From an uncultured Lachnospiraceae bacterium (GTDB taxonomy: Bacteria; Bacillota; Clostridia; Lachnospirales; Lachnospiraceae), in contig CAMODS010000012.1 in the NCBI GenBank assembly GCA_946611525.1, positions 1 to 14,086 of the forward strand: 14,086 nucleotides of DNA, in the 5' to 3' direction. Position numbers and translations under genes: made by a program. Numbering within the stretch: position 1 is the first letter of the stretch; each line of letters opens with the position of its first letter. The notes below the pieces were generated by a model. It was not told the DNA's origin. It worked only from the letters and a program-made list of their open reading frames with translations, and ran no database searches. Shown here piece after piece: positions 1-7,197 of this stretch.

Positions 1-14
1 TAAAGATATAATTA

Positions 15-42
15 GAGGCGGTCGGATTGGCCGTCTCTTTTT
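15..42 (+). terminator. Intrinsic terminator of an upstream gene
   Basis: A 9-bp stem (15-23 with 29-37, including two G:T pairs) with a GGATT loop is followed directly by five T residues (38-42). It ends a transcript arriving from the left edge. A TTG at 27, in frame with the next gene, lies inside this hairpin, so it is not a plausible start. Confidence 0.7.
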
Positions 43-59
43 ATATGGAGGTAAGCTGT

Positions 60-344
60 ATGGACCTGGAAGCCGTAAGAGAAAAGATGGCGTTGCGGAT
101 AGGCGAGCAAAAGGCAAATCATATCGTGACCATGATCATGCCAATGATCATTTCCGATTTTTATAAGCTGCTCACAAAGGCAAAGCCCAACAATCCTGTA
201 AAAGAGGAGTATCGTATAGAGGATAACACCATTACGATCGAGGTCTACGGATATGGCGTAAAGCCCGGCGAGTCTCCGCAGATCGCGCGTGTATGCATGG
301 ACAGGCTGGAACTTTGGAAGAATGAGAACTTGAACAGAGAATGA
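60..344 (+). CDS. Hypothetical protein, 94 aa
   Basis: I do not recognise this small protein. ATG 60 is chosen because GGAGGT (47-52) sits 7 nt upstream; the longer reading from TTG 27 would begin inside a terminator hairpin. The protein is soluble-looking: the N-terminal half is helical and methionine-rich (residues about 1-40), followed by a charged, beta-prone segment (RIEDNTITIEVYGYG) and a C-terminal helix with DRLELW. There is no signal peptide, membrane segment, cysteine pair or catalytic motif. It is monocistronic, with a terminator on each side, and converges with the tRNA gene on the other strand. No clear promoter is seen in the short space after the upstream terminator. Coding is supported by the ribosome site, the full-length frame and the terminator just after the stop. 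Confidence 0.65.
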   Translation: MDLEAVREKMALRIGEQKANHIVTMIMPMIISDFYKLLTKAKPNNPVKEEYRIEDNTITIEVYGYGVKPGESPQIARVCMDRLELWKNENLNRE

Positions 345-370
345 AAAAATCGTCCTATGGACGATCTTTT
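345..370. terminator. Bidirectional terminator
   Basis: A perfect 7-bp stem, ATCGTCC (349-355) with GGACGAT (359-365), has a TAT loop. An A tract lies on the left (344-349) and TTTT on the right (367-370). It can end the 94-aa gene on the plus strand and the tRNA-Val transcript on the minus strand. Confidence 0.8.
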
Positions 371-385
371 CATAAAGTATAAGGA

Positions 386-459
386 TGGAACCGAGGAGGC
401 TCGAACTCCTGACCTCTCGCGTGTGAGGCGAGCGCTCATCCCGGCTGAGCTACGGTTCC
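386..459 (-). tRNA. tRNA-Val (anticodon CAC)
   Basis: Read on the minus strand, a complete 74-nt cloverleaf folds. The acceptor GGAACCG pairs with CGGTTCC, the D stem is GCTC/GAGC, and the anticodon stem CTCGC/GCGAG encloses the loop CTCACAC, giving anticodon CAC (Val, codon GUG). The variable loop is AGGTC, the T arm AGGAG-TTCGAGC-CTCCT, and the discriminator base A. The 3' CCA is not encoded (TCC follows), so it must be added by tRNA nucleotidyltransferase. The gene stands alone, with a minus-strand promoter at 509-481 and the terminator at 345-370. Confidence 0.95.
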
Positions 460-480
460 TCGTGTTTTCACACAAGCATT

Positions 481-509
481 ATTGTAGTAGTTTTAGAGGT
501 AAAAAGCAA
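481..509 (-). promoter_or_regulatory. Promoter of tRNA-Val
   Basis: On the minus strand, TTGCTT (509-504) and TACAAT (486-481) are separated by exactly 17 bp. The predicted start near 474 lies about 15 nt before the tRNA 5' end. The promoter overlaps the upstream leader of the thymidine kinase gene on the other strand. Confidence 0.65.
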
Positions 510-518
510 GGTTATTTT

Positions 519-1118
519 ATGGCAAAATTATATTTCAGATACGGGGCCATGGGATCTTCAAAGACCGCCAATGCCCTGATGGTTCATTACAATTATATAG
601 AAAGGGGCTTAAAAGCGCTTTTATTAAAGCCAAAGCTCGAAAACAGGGATGGGGAGAGTATCATAAAGTCCAGGATAGGCCTTGAGCACGAATGCAGATT
701 TGTGGAGGACTTTATAGAGGATATAGGTACCAAATGGAGCAGGGCCAGGGAGTTTGACGCCATTGTGGTGGATGAAGCCCAGTTTTTGACTGAGGAGCAG
801 GTGGACTGGTTTTCCGAGGTTGTGGACCTTGCAGGCATTCCTGTTATATGCTACGGTCTGAGGACGGACTTTATGAGTAAGGTCTTTCCGGGGTCCAAGA
901 GGCTTTTGGAGATCGCCGACAAGATCGAAGAGGTCAAGACCGTGTGCTGGTGTGGCAGAAAGGCTACCAACAATGCCAGGATCTCCGGAGGCAAGATAGT
1001 CCGTTCAGGAGACCAGGTATTTATGGGAGGAAATGAAAGCTACACTGCACTTTGCAGGATGCATTTTAAGCTTGGCTTTTTATCCTACGAGGATGAAAAA
1101 AAAGCAGAATGGGATTAA
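519..1118 (+). CDS. tdk: Thymidine kinase (type II)
   Basis: Phosphorylates thymidine (and deoxyuridine) to the monophosphate with ATP in the pyrimidine salvage pathway; cytosolic. The 199-aa length is normal for the TK1-like family. Visible motifs are a P-loop GAMGSSKT (residues 9-16), Walker B and catalytic acid VVDEAQF (83-89, with E86 the expected base), the GLRTDF segment after strand 4 (113-118), and a zinc-binding region with C143 and C145 (CWCGRKA) plus C179 and H182 (CRMH). The lasso-loop region (about 147-176) ends in MGGNESY. ATG 519 is chosen because an upstream reading of the same frame would run through the tRNA gene. The ribosome site is weak (AAGG near 508-511). No clear promoter of its own is visible. 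A strong terminator follows. The nucleoside ABC importer downstream makes a salvage neighbourhood. Confidence 0.95.
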   Translation: MAKLYFRYGAMGSSKTANALMVHYNYIERGLKALLLKPKLENRDGESIIKSRIGLEHECRFVEDFIEDIGTKWSRAREFDAIVVDEAQFLTEEQVDWFSEVVDLAGIPVICYGLRTDFMSKVFPGSKRLLEIADKIEEVKTVCWCGRKATNNARISGGKIVRSGDQVFMGGNESYTALCRMHFKLGFLSYEDEKKAEWD

Positions 1119-1124
1119 ATACGG

Positions 1125-1157
1125 GACATGCCCTTATATTGGGGTATGTCTTTTTTT
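1125..1157 (+). terminator. Intrinsic terminator after tdk
   Basis: A 9-bp stem, GACATGCCC (1125-1133) with GGGTATGTC (1142-1150), has one G:T pair and is followed by seven T residues (1151-1157). It begins 7 nt after the tdk stop codon. Confidence 0.85.
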
Positions 1158-1183
1158 AAATACTAAATAATGTGGTTTTCTAC

Positions 1184-1212
1184 TTGTTATTATATTGGAA
1201 TTATTATATAAT
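1184..1212 (+). promoter_or_regulatory. Promoter of the nucleoside ABC transporter operon
   Basis: TTGTTA (1184-1189) and a perfect TATAAT (1207-1212) are separated by 17 bp in an AT-rich stretch just after the tdk terminator. The predicted start near 1219 gives a leader of about 90 nt before ATG 1309. Confidence 0.7.
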
Positions 1213-1244
1213 ATCCGACGGAAACATAGTATATGATTTCTGAT

Positions 1245-1269
1245 GGTATGGGTGTAGATGGGGCATACC
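1245..1269 (+). other. 5' leader hairpin of the BMP lipoprotein mRNA
   Basis: GGTATG (1245-1250) and CATACC (1264-1269) form a perfect 6-bp stem around a 13-nt purine-rich loop, inside the roughly 90-nt leader. No T tract follows, so this is not a terminator. It does not match the purine riboswitch core that I know. It may stabilise the mRNA or mean nothing. Confidence 0.35.
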
Positions 1270-1308
1270 GGATGAGATCGCAGTATCCCGTTGAGTAGGA
1301 GGGGAGAC

Positions 1309-2415
1309 ATGAAAAAAAGAATCATTTCACTAGTGCTTGCTGCGACGATGATGTTCTCACTAGCAGCATGCGGTGGCGGTGGCAACACCGGCAATACTGG
1401 TTCTGGAGAGAGTGGAAGCTCAGGCTCTACCACTGATGTCGCTTTCGTTACCGACGTTGGTAACATTGACGACCATTCCTTCAACCAGTACTCGTGGGCA
1501 GGAGTTCAGCAGTTTGCCAGTGACAATGGTCTCACAGCTAACTATTATCAGCCTTCAGAGGACTCTGATGCAGCCCGACTTGAACAGATGGACAATGCTA
1601 TTAATGATGGCGCCAAGGTTGTTGTTATGGCAGGTTACCTCTTTGCAGGTTCTCTTGCCGAGGCACAGGACAAGTATCCTGATGTTTCATTCATAGCTCT
1701 TGACGTATCTACCGGAGATCTTGAGAATCCCGGAAGCAACACTGCATTGATCACATATCAGGAAGAGCAGGCAGGTTACCTCGCAGGTTATGCGGCAGTT
1801 ACAGACGGCTACAAGGAGCTTGGCTTCCTCGGTGGCATGGATGTTCCTGCAGTTGTTCGCTATGGTTACGGTTTCGTTCAGGGCGCTGAGCAGGCAGCCA
1901 AGGACAATGGCATTTCAGGTGTCAATGTCAAGTATTGGTACTGCGGCGGTTTTGCTCCCACAGACGATATCAAGGCCAAGATGGACAGCTGGTATTCCGA
2001 GGGCACAGAAGTCGTATTCGCTTGCGGCGGCGGTATCTATCTTTCAGCTATCGCAGCAGCAGAAGCCAACAACGGCAAGGTCATTGGTGTTGACGTTGAC
2101 CAGAGCGCAGATTCCGATCTGATCATCACATCCGCCATGAAGGCCCTTTCCAATTCCGTTATTCTTGCTCTTACAGATTGCAAGGACAATGGTTGGAAGT
2201 TCTCTGACGCCTATGCCGGCAAGGAGACAAAGCTGGGTGCGGCTGATGACTGTGTAGGTCTTCCTATGGAGACTTCAAAGTTTTCCACATTCTCACAGGA
2301 TCAGTATGACAGCCTGTTTACATCCCTTAAGGATGGCAGCCTGGTAGTAGATAATGCTATCGACGCTGATATAGCAGGTTCTGTTTCTACCATTTCTGTT
2401 GACGTTCAGCAGTAA
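1309..2415 (+). CDS. nupN: BMP-family nucleoside-binding lipoprotein of an ABC importer
   Basis: Extracytoplasmic substrate-binding protein of the BmpA/PnrA (Med) family, which captures nucleosides and delivers them to the permeases encoded downstream. The 368-aa precursor has a lipoprotein signal: KKR at 2-4, a hydrophobic core, and lipobox SLAAC with C21 the predicted lipidated cysteine. A flexible Gly/Ser/Asn/Thr linker (22-42) follows, then two lobes. The family signature TDVGNIDDHSFNQ begins near residue 48; GGMDVPAVVRYGYGF, FACGGGIYLS, VIGVDVDQ and TSAMKAL follow in the usual order. In PnrA-like proteins the Asp and Lys of the last two contact the ribose, and both are kept here. ATG 1309 has AGGAGGGG (1297-1304) upstream. 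The exact ligand cannot be read from sequence; purine nucleosides are the usual guess. A hairpin and T tract after the stop may favour this gene's expression over the rest of the operon. Confidence 0.9.
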   Translation: MKKRIISLVLAATMMFSLAACGGGGNTGNTGSGESGSSGSTTDVAFVTDVGNIDDHSFNQYSWAGVQQFASDNGLTANYYQPSEDSDAARLEQMDNAINDGAKVVVMAGYLFAGSLAEAQDKYPDVSFIALDVSTGDLENPGSNTALITYQEEQAGYLAGYAAVTDGYKELGFLGGMDVPAVVRYGYGFVQGAEQAAKDNGISGVNVKYWYCGGFAPTDDIKAKMDSWYSEGTEVVFACGGGIYLSAIAAAEANNGKVIGVDVDQSADSDLIITSAMKALSNSVILALTDCKDNGWKFSDAYAGKETKLGAADDCVGLPMETSKFSTFSQDQYDSLFTSLKDGSLVVDNAIDADIAGSVSTISVDVQQ

Positions 2416-2425
2416 TGTTCATTAT

Positions 2426-2461
2426 GAGGTGTTTGCATATTGCAGACACCTCTATTTTTTT
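2426..2461 (+). terminator. Hairpin and T-tract inside the operon (likely partial terminator)
   Basis: A stem of about 11 bp, GAGGTGT (2426-2432) with ACACCTC (2446-2452) extended by TTGC/GCAG with one T:G pair, has a 5-nt loop and is followed by TATTTTTTT. It looks like a full intrinsic terminator, yet the following ATPase gene has no evident promoter in the 29 nt remaining, so read-through is inferred. Confidence 0.75.
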
Positions 2462-2490
2462 GTAATCTTTTTTTAACGGAGGGAGTAGTA

Positions 2491-4023
2491 TTGGCAGATG
2501 ATTATGTGATCGAGATGCTCCATATCACAAAGGAGTTTCCCGGGATCAAAGCAAACGATGACATTACCCTTCAGCTTCGGCGGGGAGAGATCCACGCCCT
2601 GTTGGGAGAAAACGGTGCGGGAAAAAGTACCCTGATGTCGGTGCTTTTCGGCTTGTATCAGGCAGAGCAGGGTGAGATAAAAAAGAACGGCCAGACCGTA
2701 AAGATCAACGATCCCAATGATGCCAACAGACTGGGTATCGGTATGGTGCACCAGCACTTTAAGCTTGTGGAGTGCTTCACGGTTTTGGACAATATCATTC
2801 TGGGTGTAGAGGATACCAAAAACGGCTTCCTCCAGTATGATGAGGCCCGCAAAAAGGTGATGGCGCTGTCGGAAAAGTACGGACTGAAGGTGGATCCTGA
2901 TGCCCTTGTATCCGATATTTCCGTGGGTATGCAGCAAAGGGTTGAGATCCTAAAGATGCTCTATCGGGATAACGAGATCCTTATTTTTGACGAGCCTACA
3001 GCTGTGCTTACTCCCCAGGAGATCGATGAGCTGATGGAGATAATGCGCGGCTTTAAAAAAGAGGGCAAGAGCATCCTTTTCATTACCCACAAGCTTTCCG
3101 AGATCATGGCTGTGGCGGACAGATGCACAGTTCTTAGAAAGGGCTGCTACGAGGGTACTGTGGATGTGGCCTCCACCACAAAGGAGGAACTGTCAAAGCT
3201 TATGGTCGGCCGTGACGTGGAGTTTACCGTTAAAAAGAGGGCGGTTCAGACAGGCGAGACTATCCTTTCGGTACGCGATATGGTGGTGGGCAGCCGTGTC
3301 CATGAAAACAATGCTGTCCGTGGCGTCAGCTTTGATGTCAAGGGTGGCGAGATAGTATGTATCGCCGGCATCGAGGGCAACGGACAGACCGAGCTGGTTT
3401 ACGGTATCACCGGACTTGAGCCGGTAAAGGAAGGGTCTATTACTCTCAGGGGTATGGATATCACTCATGCATCGGTGCGTCAGAGAAACATCTCCGGTAT
3501 GAGTCATATCCCTGAGGACAGGCACAAGCACGGATTGATTTTGGATTATACCTTGGAGCAGAATCTGGTGCTTCAGAGATATTTTGAGCAGCAGTTCCAG
3601 GAGCACGGAGTTATAAATTCAGGTGAGGTCAGAAAGTATGCCAACAGCCTGATAAACAGCTTTGACGTCAGATCAGGCCAGGGACCTGTTACGGTAACCA
3701 GATCCATGTCAGGCGGCAATCAGCAAAAGGCTATTATTGCCCGCGAGATAGACAGGCAGCCCCAGCTTTTGGTGGCGGTTCAGCCCACCAGAGGTCTGGA
3801 TGTGGGTGCCATCGAGTACATCCACAAAAGACTTGTTGAGGAAAGAGATGCGGGCAGGGCAGTACTTTTGGTATCACTGGAGCTGGAAGAGGTTATGTCC
3901 CTTTCGGATCGTATTTTGGTAATGTATGAAGGAGAATTGGTGGGACAGTTTGACAATACCGTATCTACAGAGGAACTGGGACTTTATATGGCAGGCGCAA
4001 AGAGGATGGAGGTGAAGGCATGA
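2491..4023 (+). CDS. nupO: Nucleoside ABC transporter, tandem ATPase subunit
   Basis: Cytoplasmic ATPase with two fused nucleotide-binding domains (510 aa), of the NupO/RbsA-like type that powers BMP-dependent nucleoside import. Domain 1 has Walker A GENGAGKST (39-47), Q-loop HQHF (Q88), a degenerate signature SVGMQQR (144-150), Walker B LIFDEP (D167, E168) and the switch H200. Domain 2 has a degenerate Walker A (GIEGNGQTE, 293-301, lacking the Lys), an intact signature MSGGNQQ (406-412), VAVQP in place of Walker B DEP (428-432), and no switch His (SLELEE, 462-467). This asymmetry is usual in the family: only one composite site is catalytic. HIPEDRHKHG (339-348) is a family marker. The start is TTG 2491, since GGAGGGAG (2478-2485) precedes it and the in-frame upstream stretch lies in the terminator. 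The stop overlaps the next start (ATGA). Confidence 0.92.
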   Translation: MADDYVIEMLHITKEFPGIKANDDITLQLRRGEIHALLGENGAGKSTLMSVLFGLYQAEQGEIKKNGQTVKINDPNDANRLGIGMVHQHFKLVECFTVLDNIILGVEDTKNGFLQYDEARKKVMALSEKYGLKVDPDALVSDISVGMQQRVEILKMLYRDNEILIFDEPTAVLTPQEIDELMEIMRGFKKEGKSILFITHKLSEIMAVADRCTVLRKGCYEGTVDVASTTKEELSKLMVGRDVEFTVKKRAVQTGETILSVRDMVVGSRVHENNAVRGVSFDVKGGEIVCIAGIEGNGQTELVYGITGLEPVKEGSITLRGMDITHASVRQRNISGMSHIPEDRHKHGLILDYTLEQNLVLQRYFEQQFQEHGVINSGEVRKYANSLINSFDVRSGQGPVTVTRSMSGGNQQKAIIAREIDRQPQLLVAVQPTRGLDVGAIEYIHKRLVEERDAGRAVLLVSLELEEVMSLSDRILVMYEGELVGQFDNTVSTEELGLYMAGAKRMEVKA

Positions 4024-5123
4024 AAAAGGACAATCAGATGCTTGTAGGCATCATTTCATCCGTTATCTCCATAGCTGTAGGATTGATATTCGGTTTCATT
4101 TTACTTTTGATCTTAAATCCTGCCAAGGCAGGGCTGGGTATGAGTACCATGCTTAGTACAGCATTTTCCAACATGGATCAGTTCGGCAAAATGCTCTACC
4201 AGGCAGCACCTCTTATGATGTGCGGACTGTCGGTTGGCTTTGCCTTCAAGACCGGGCTTTTCAATATCGGAGCTTCAGGCCAGTATACCATAGGTGCGTT
4301 TTTTGCGCTGGTGGGCGCCATAGGATTAAAGCTTCCCTGGTGGGCCTGCCTTATCTTATCCTGCGTGGGCGGAGCTATCTGGGGGATATTCCCCGGACTG
4401 TTTAAAGCCCTATTCAATGTTAATGAGGTTATTACCTCCATTATGTTTAACTGGATAGGAATGTTTTTGGTAAACCTGCTTTTGGCCAACATGCCCTTTA
4501 TGCTGTCGGCATATTACGGAGTGGGCACCACTGACCGCACGGCGGCACTTTCCGATGCCAATCCATCGGCTATCATCCCCAGGGGAGGGCTGGATAGGAT
4601 CTTTGGTAATTCCAGCTGGATAAATATCAGCATATTTATTGCGGTTGCGGTGGCAATCATCATGTGGTTTGTACTCTTTAAGACCATATTCGGCTATGAG
4701 CTTATGGCCTGTGGCTTCAATAAGGAAGCATCACGTTATGCCGGCATCAATGCAAACCGCAATATTGTGCTTTCCATGATAATCGCGGGAGCTCTTTCCG
4801 GACTTGGCGGTGGCATCTACTACCTGGCAGGTACCATTCAGTATGTTTTGGAAAAGTCCATTTTAGGCATGGGCTTTGATGGAATTCCCGTGGCGCTTTT
4901 GGCAAACTCACATCCCGTGGGCACCATTTTCTCGGCGCTTTTCATCAGTTATATAAAGGTGGGCGGCTCAGCCATGCAGCCTAACTTCTCATCCGAGACC
5001 ATAAACATCATTATCTCGGTTATCATTTACCTGGCTGCATTTGCACTTTTAACTAAGCTTATCATTGCAAAGTTCCTGCAGTCCGCGGGCGCAAAAAATG
5101 AGAAAAAGGAGGTGAAGGCATGA
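4020..5123 (+). CDS. nupP: Nucleoside ABC transporter permease 1
   Basis: Inner-membrane permease, 367 aa, of the branched-chain/BMP-type permease family. A first hydrophobic segment covers about 8-32; a loop with several Met and Asp residues follows, then a series of membrane spans. Conserved blocks include KTGLFNIGASGQ (77-88), where FNIGAxGQ is the family hallmark, and NEVITSIMFNWIG (135-147), plus YAGINANRN in the late cytoplasmic loop that should dock on the ATPase. This is the larger of the two permeases, as is normal. It is translationally coupled: ATG 4020 overlaps the ATPase stop in ATGA, with GGAGGTG (4008-4014) inside the ATPase gene. It pairs with the second permease to form a heterodimeric channel. 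Confidence 0.9.
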   Translation: MKKDNQMLVGIISSVISIAVGLIFGFILLLILNPAKAGLGMSTMLSTAFSNMDQFGKMLYQAAPLMMCGLSVGFAFKTGLFNIGASGQYTIGAFFALVGAIGLKLPWWACLILSCVGGAIWGIFPGLFKALFNVNEVITSIMFNWIGMFLVNLLLANMPFMLSAYYGVGTTDRTAALSDANPSAIIPRGGLDRIFGNSSWINISIFIAVAVAIIMWFVLFKTIFGYELMACGFNKEASRYAGINANRNIVLSMIIAGALSGLGGGIYYLAGTIQYVLEKSILGMGFDGIPVALLANSHPVGTIFSALFISYIKVGGSAMQPNFSSETINIIISVIIYLAAFALLTKLIIAKFLQSAGAKNEKKEVKA

Positions 5124-6106
5124 GTGTATTAGCAAACATCATTTCACTAACAGTCATCTTTGCCGTGCCTTTGCTTTTGGTTGCTTTGGGCGGTATGTAT
5201 TCCGAGCATTCCGGTGTTATAAACCTGGCTTTGGAAGGTATCATGGTAATAGGTGCATTATGCGGATGCTTTTTACTCAGATCCTTTGATATTTCAGGCT
5301 TCGGACCTTCGCATCCACAGCTTGCCATGCTTTTGGCCATAGTAGTAGCCGCAGTTTCCGGCATGGTCTTTTCACTGCTTTTGGCCTTCGCAGCTATCAA
5401 TCTTAAGGCTGACCAGACCATCGGTGGTACGGCGCTTAACATCTTTGCACCTGCTTTTGCAATAGTTATCACCTGGGCAGTACAGGGCCAGGGACAGACC
5501 ACCATCCAGATCCCTACCTGGATCAGGATCACCCAGGAGACCTTTGGCATGGAAAAGACAGATGGCTTTTTTGCCACCATGTTCTTTAAGTATCAGTATC
5601 TGACCACACCCATAGCGGTGGTACTTTTTATCGCTGCATGGCTTCTCATGTACAAGACTCGTTTCGGTCTGAGACTTCGCGCCTGTGGTGAGCATCCCCA
5701 GGCTGCGGACTCGGTGGGTATCAATGTATATCGCATGAGATATGCGGGAGTTGTCATTTCGGGATTTTTGGCCGGTATCGGCGGACTTGCCTATGTCATT
5801 GCCGTGGGGTCAGGCTTTTCATCCAGTGTTGGCGGATATGGATTTTTGGCTCTGGCAGTTATGATCTTCGGTAACTGGAAACCTTTCAATATTTTAGGAT
5901 CGGCCTTCATCTTTGCGCTGTTTAAGGTGATAGCGGCCTACAATTCATCCATACCTTTCTTACCGAAGTTTGAGGGGCTAAAGGACCAGTCCTCACTGTA
6001 TCAGATGCTTCCGTACATCGTTACCATGATAGTGCTGGTATTTACCTCAAAGAATTCAAAGGCACCCAAGGCCGAGGGTATTCCCTACGACAAGGGTAGC
6101 AGATAA
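5120..6106 (+). CDS. nupQ: Nucleoside ABC transporter permease 2
   Basis: Second, shorter permease (328 aa) of the importer. The family pattern is clear: GGMYSEHSGVINLALEGIM near residues 25-43 (INLxLEGxM hallmark), ADQTIGGTALNIFAPA in the middle, and the docking-loop block FGLRLRACGEHPQAADSVGI followed by a Gly-rich membrane segment. About eight or nine hydrophobic spans are visible, and the tail is basic and cytosolic (SKNSKAPKAEG). ATG 5120 overlaps the stop of permease 1 in ATGA, with GGAGGTG at 5108-5114, giving translational coupling. It is the last gene of the operon, with a strong bidirectional terminator beginning 15 nt after its stop. Confidence 0.9.
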   Translation: MSVLANIISLTVIFAVPLLLVALGGMYSEHSGVINLALEGIMVIGALCGCFLLRSFDISGFGPSHPQLAMLLAIVVAAVSGMVFSLLLAFAAINLKADQTIGGTALNIFAPAFAIVITWAVQGQGQTTIQIPTWIRITQETFGMEKTDGFFATMFFKYQYLTTPIAVVLFIAAWLLMYKTRFGLRLRACGEHPQAADSVGINVYRMRYAGVVISGFLAGIGGLAYVIAVGSGFSSSVGGYGFLALAVMIFGNWKPFNILGSAFIFALFKVIAAYNSSIPFLPKFEGLKDQSSLYQMLPYIVTMIVLVFTSKNSKAPKAEGIPYDKGSR

Positions 6107-6121
6107 AAGAAGACAGGATAT

Positions 6122-6154
6122 AAAAAAGCCCCGGTTTCGATCGGGGCTTTTTTT
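6122..6154. terminator. Bidirectional terminator between convergent genes
   Basis: AGCCCCG (6127-6133) pairs with CGGGGCT (6142-6148) around the loop GTTTCGAT. Six A residues lie on the left (6122-6127) and seven T on the right (6148-6154). It ends the nucleoside transporter operon on plus and apbE on minus; the apbE stop codon (6155-6153) overlaps its edge. Confidence 0.92.
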
Positions 6155-7172
6155 ACATTTTTGTGAAGTTGTACTGGGATATATTGGTGGATGGGATGAC
6201 CCTGCCGTCATTGGTAATGAATATCGCCTCAATGGAAGGAGTGGCTTTTACATAGTTTAGGGCTTTTTCAAGTCCCATGGTAAAAAGCATGGTTGAAAAG
6301 GCATCCCCGTCCACCGCATCATCGCATATCACGGTGACGGAGTAGAGATCATTTTCTATGGGATATCCGGTATTCGGATCCAAAATGTGATGGTAGATTT
6401 TTCCGTCCTTTTCAAAATATCGCTGATATACACCCGAGGTCACCACACATTTATCACTGACCTGTACTGTGCACGCTGCGGTGCCGTCCTCGGCGAAGGG
6501 CTTTTGTATTCCCACCGTAAACATCTCGCCATCCGGCTTTTTTCCCATGATATATACATTCCCTCCCAGACTGATGCTGGCGGAGGTGACACCCTCGGAT
6601 ATGAGATAGTCACGAATGCGGTCGGAGATATATCCTTTGGCTATGGCACCCAGATCCAGGTTGGTGTGGAAGTGTGAGCTTTTTCCTGCCTTGTTCTCAA
6701 GACCTATGGTGTTTTCATATATCCTTATCTGAGAATAATCTACTGTTTTAAGTGCATCGCCGATTTCTTTGGGATCGGGAAGTTTTGGATATTCCGAATG
6801 AAAATCCCAGAGATTTGATACCGATCCTATGGTGGCATCAAAGTTTCCGTTTGAAAGCCTGCTGTAAAGGACTGCTTTTTGTATCAGCTCGACTGTTTCA
6901 TTGTGGACGGCTATTGGTTTGGGAACGGAATCATTTATGAAAGTGACATCCGAATTGATCTGGTGGTTTGAAAACATATCATTGTATTTTTTAACCAGCT
7001 CCATGCATTGATCGAGCTGATCTTCGGTGCCGTCATAGAGTCTGATGGTAACCACGGTGTCCAAAAGGAAATCTGTTTTTTCCACATATGAAGAAGTGCT
7101 GTCTTTGTAAGCGCAGCCGGACAGCATCAGAAAACTGATAATGATGAGCATGGCAGACAAGGTCTTTTTCAT
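6153..7172 (-). CDS. apbE: FAD:protein FMN transferase, lipoprotein
   Basis: Transfers FMN from FAD to Ser/Thr of flavoproteins such as Rnf/Nqr subunits or extracellular flavin reductases, acting outside the membrane. The 339-aa precursor begins MKK with a hydrophobic core and lipobox MLSGC (C20 lipidated). ApbE blocks in order: FLLDTVVTIRLYD (35-47), NGNFDATIGSVSNLWDFH (108-125), LDLGAIAKGYISDRI (172-186), SLGGNVYIMGKKPDG (201-215), VTSGVYQRYF (244-253), HHILDPNTGYPI (261-272) and DGDAFSTMLFTMG (288-300), where D290 and T294 are the expected metal ligands. The start at 7172 is preferred over 7193 because AGAGGA lies 8 nt upstream of it. It is monocistronic, divergent from proB, and has its own promoter (7247-7219). 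No partner flavoprotein is encoded in this window. Confidence 0.95.
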   Translation of the reverse strand: MKKTLSAMLIIISFLMLSGCAYKDSTSSYVEKTDFLLDTVVTIRLYDGTEDQLDQCMELVKKYNDMFSNHQINSDVTFINDSVPKPIAVHNETVELIQKAVLYSRLSNGNFDATIGSVSNLWDFHSEYPKLPDPKEIGDALKTVDYSQIRIYENTIGLENKAGKSSHFHTNLDLGAIAKGYISDRIRDYLISEGVTSASISLGGNVYIMGKKPDGEMFTVGIQKPFAEDGTAACTVQVSDKCVVTSGVYQRYFEKDGKIYHHILDPNTGYPIENDLYSVTVICDDAVDGDAFSTMLFTMGLEKALNYVKATPSIEAIFITNDGRVIPSTNISQYNFTKM

Positions 7173-7197
7173 GGCACAAGTCCTCTTAAACATTTGG

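Noticed and set aside
357..518. N-terminal extension of the thymidine kinase frame
   Set aside because: The frame runs through the tRNA-Val gene in antisense and starts inside a terminator; the P-loop sits at the normal distance from ATG 519.
1213..1308. Purine riboswitch upstream of the nucleoside transporter
   Set aside because: The conserved junction sequences of the purine aptamer are not found.
2473..2937. 154-aa minus-strand frame opposite the ATPase gene
   Set aside because: It is a shadow of the Walker A-containing plus-strand gene, with no start signal.
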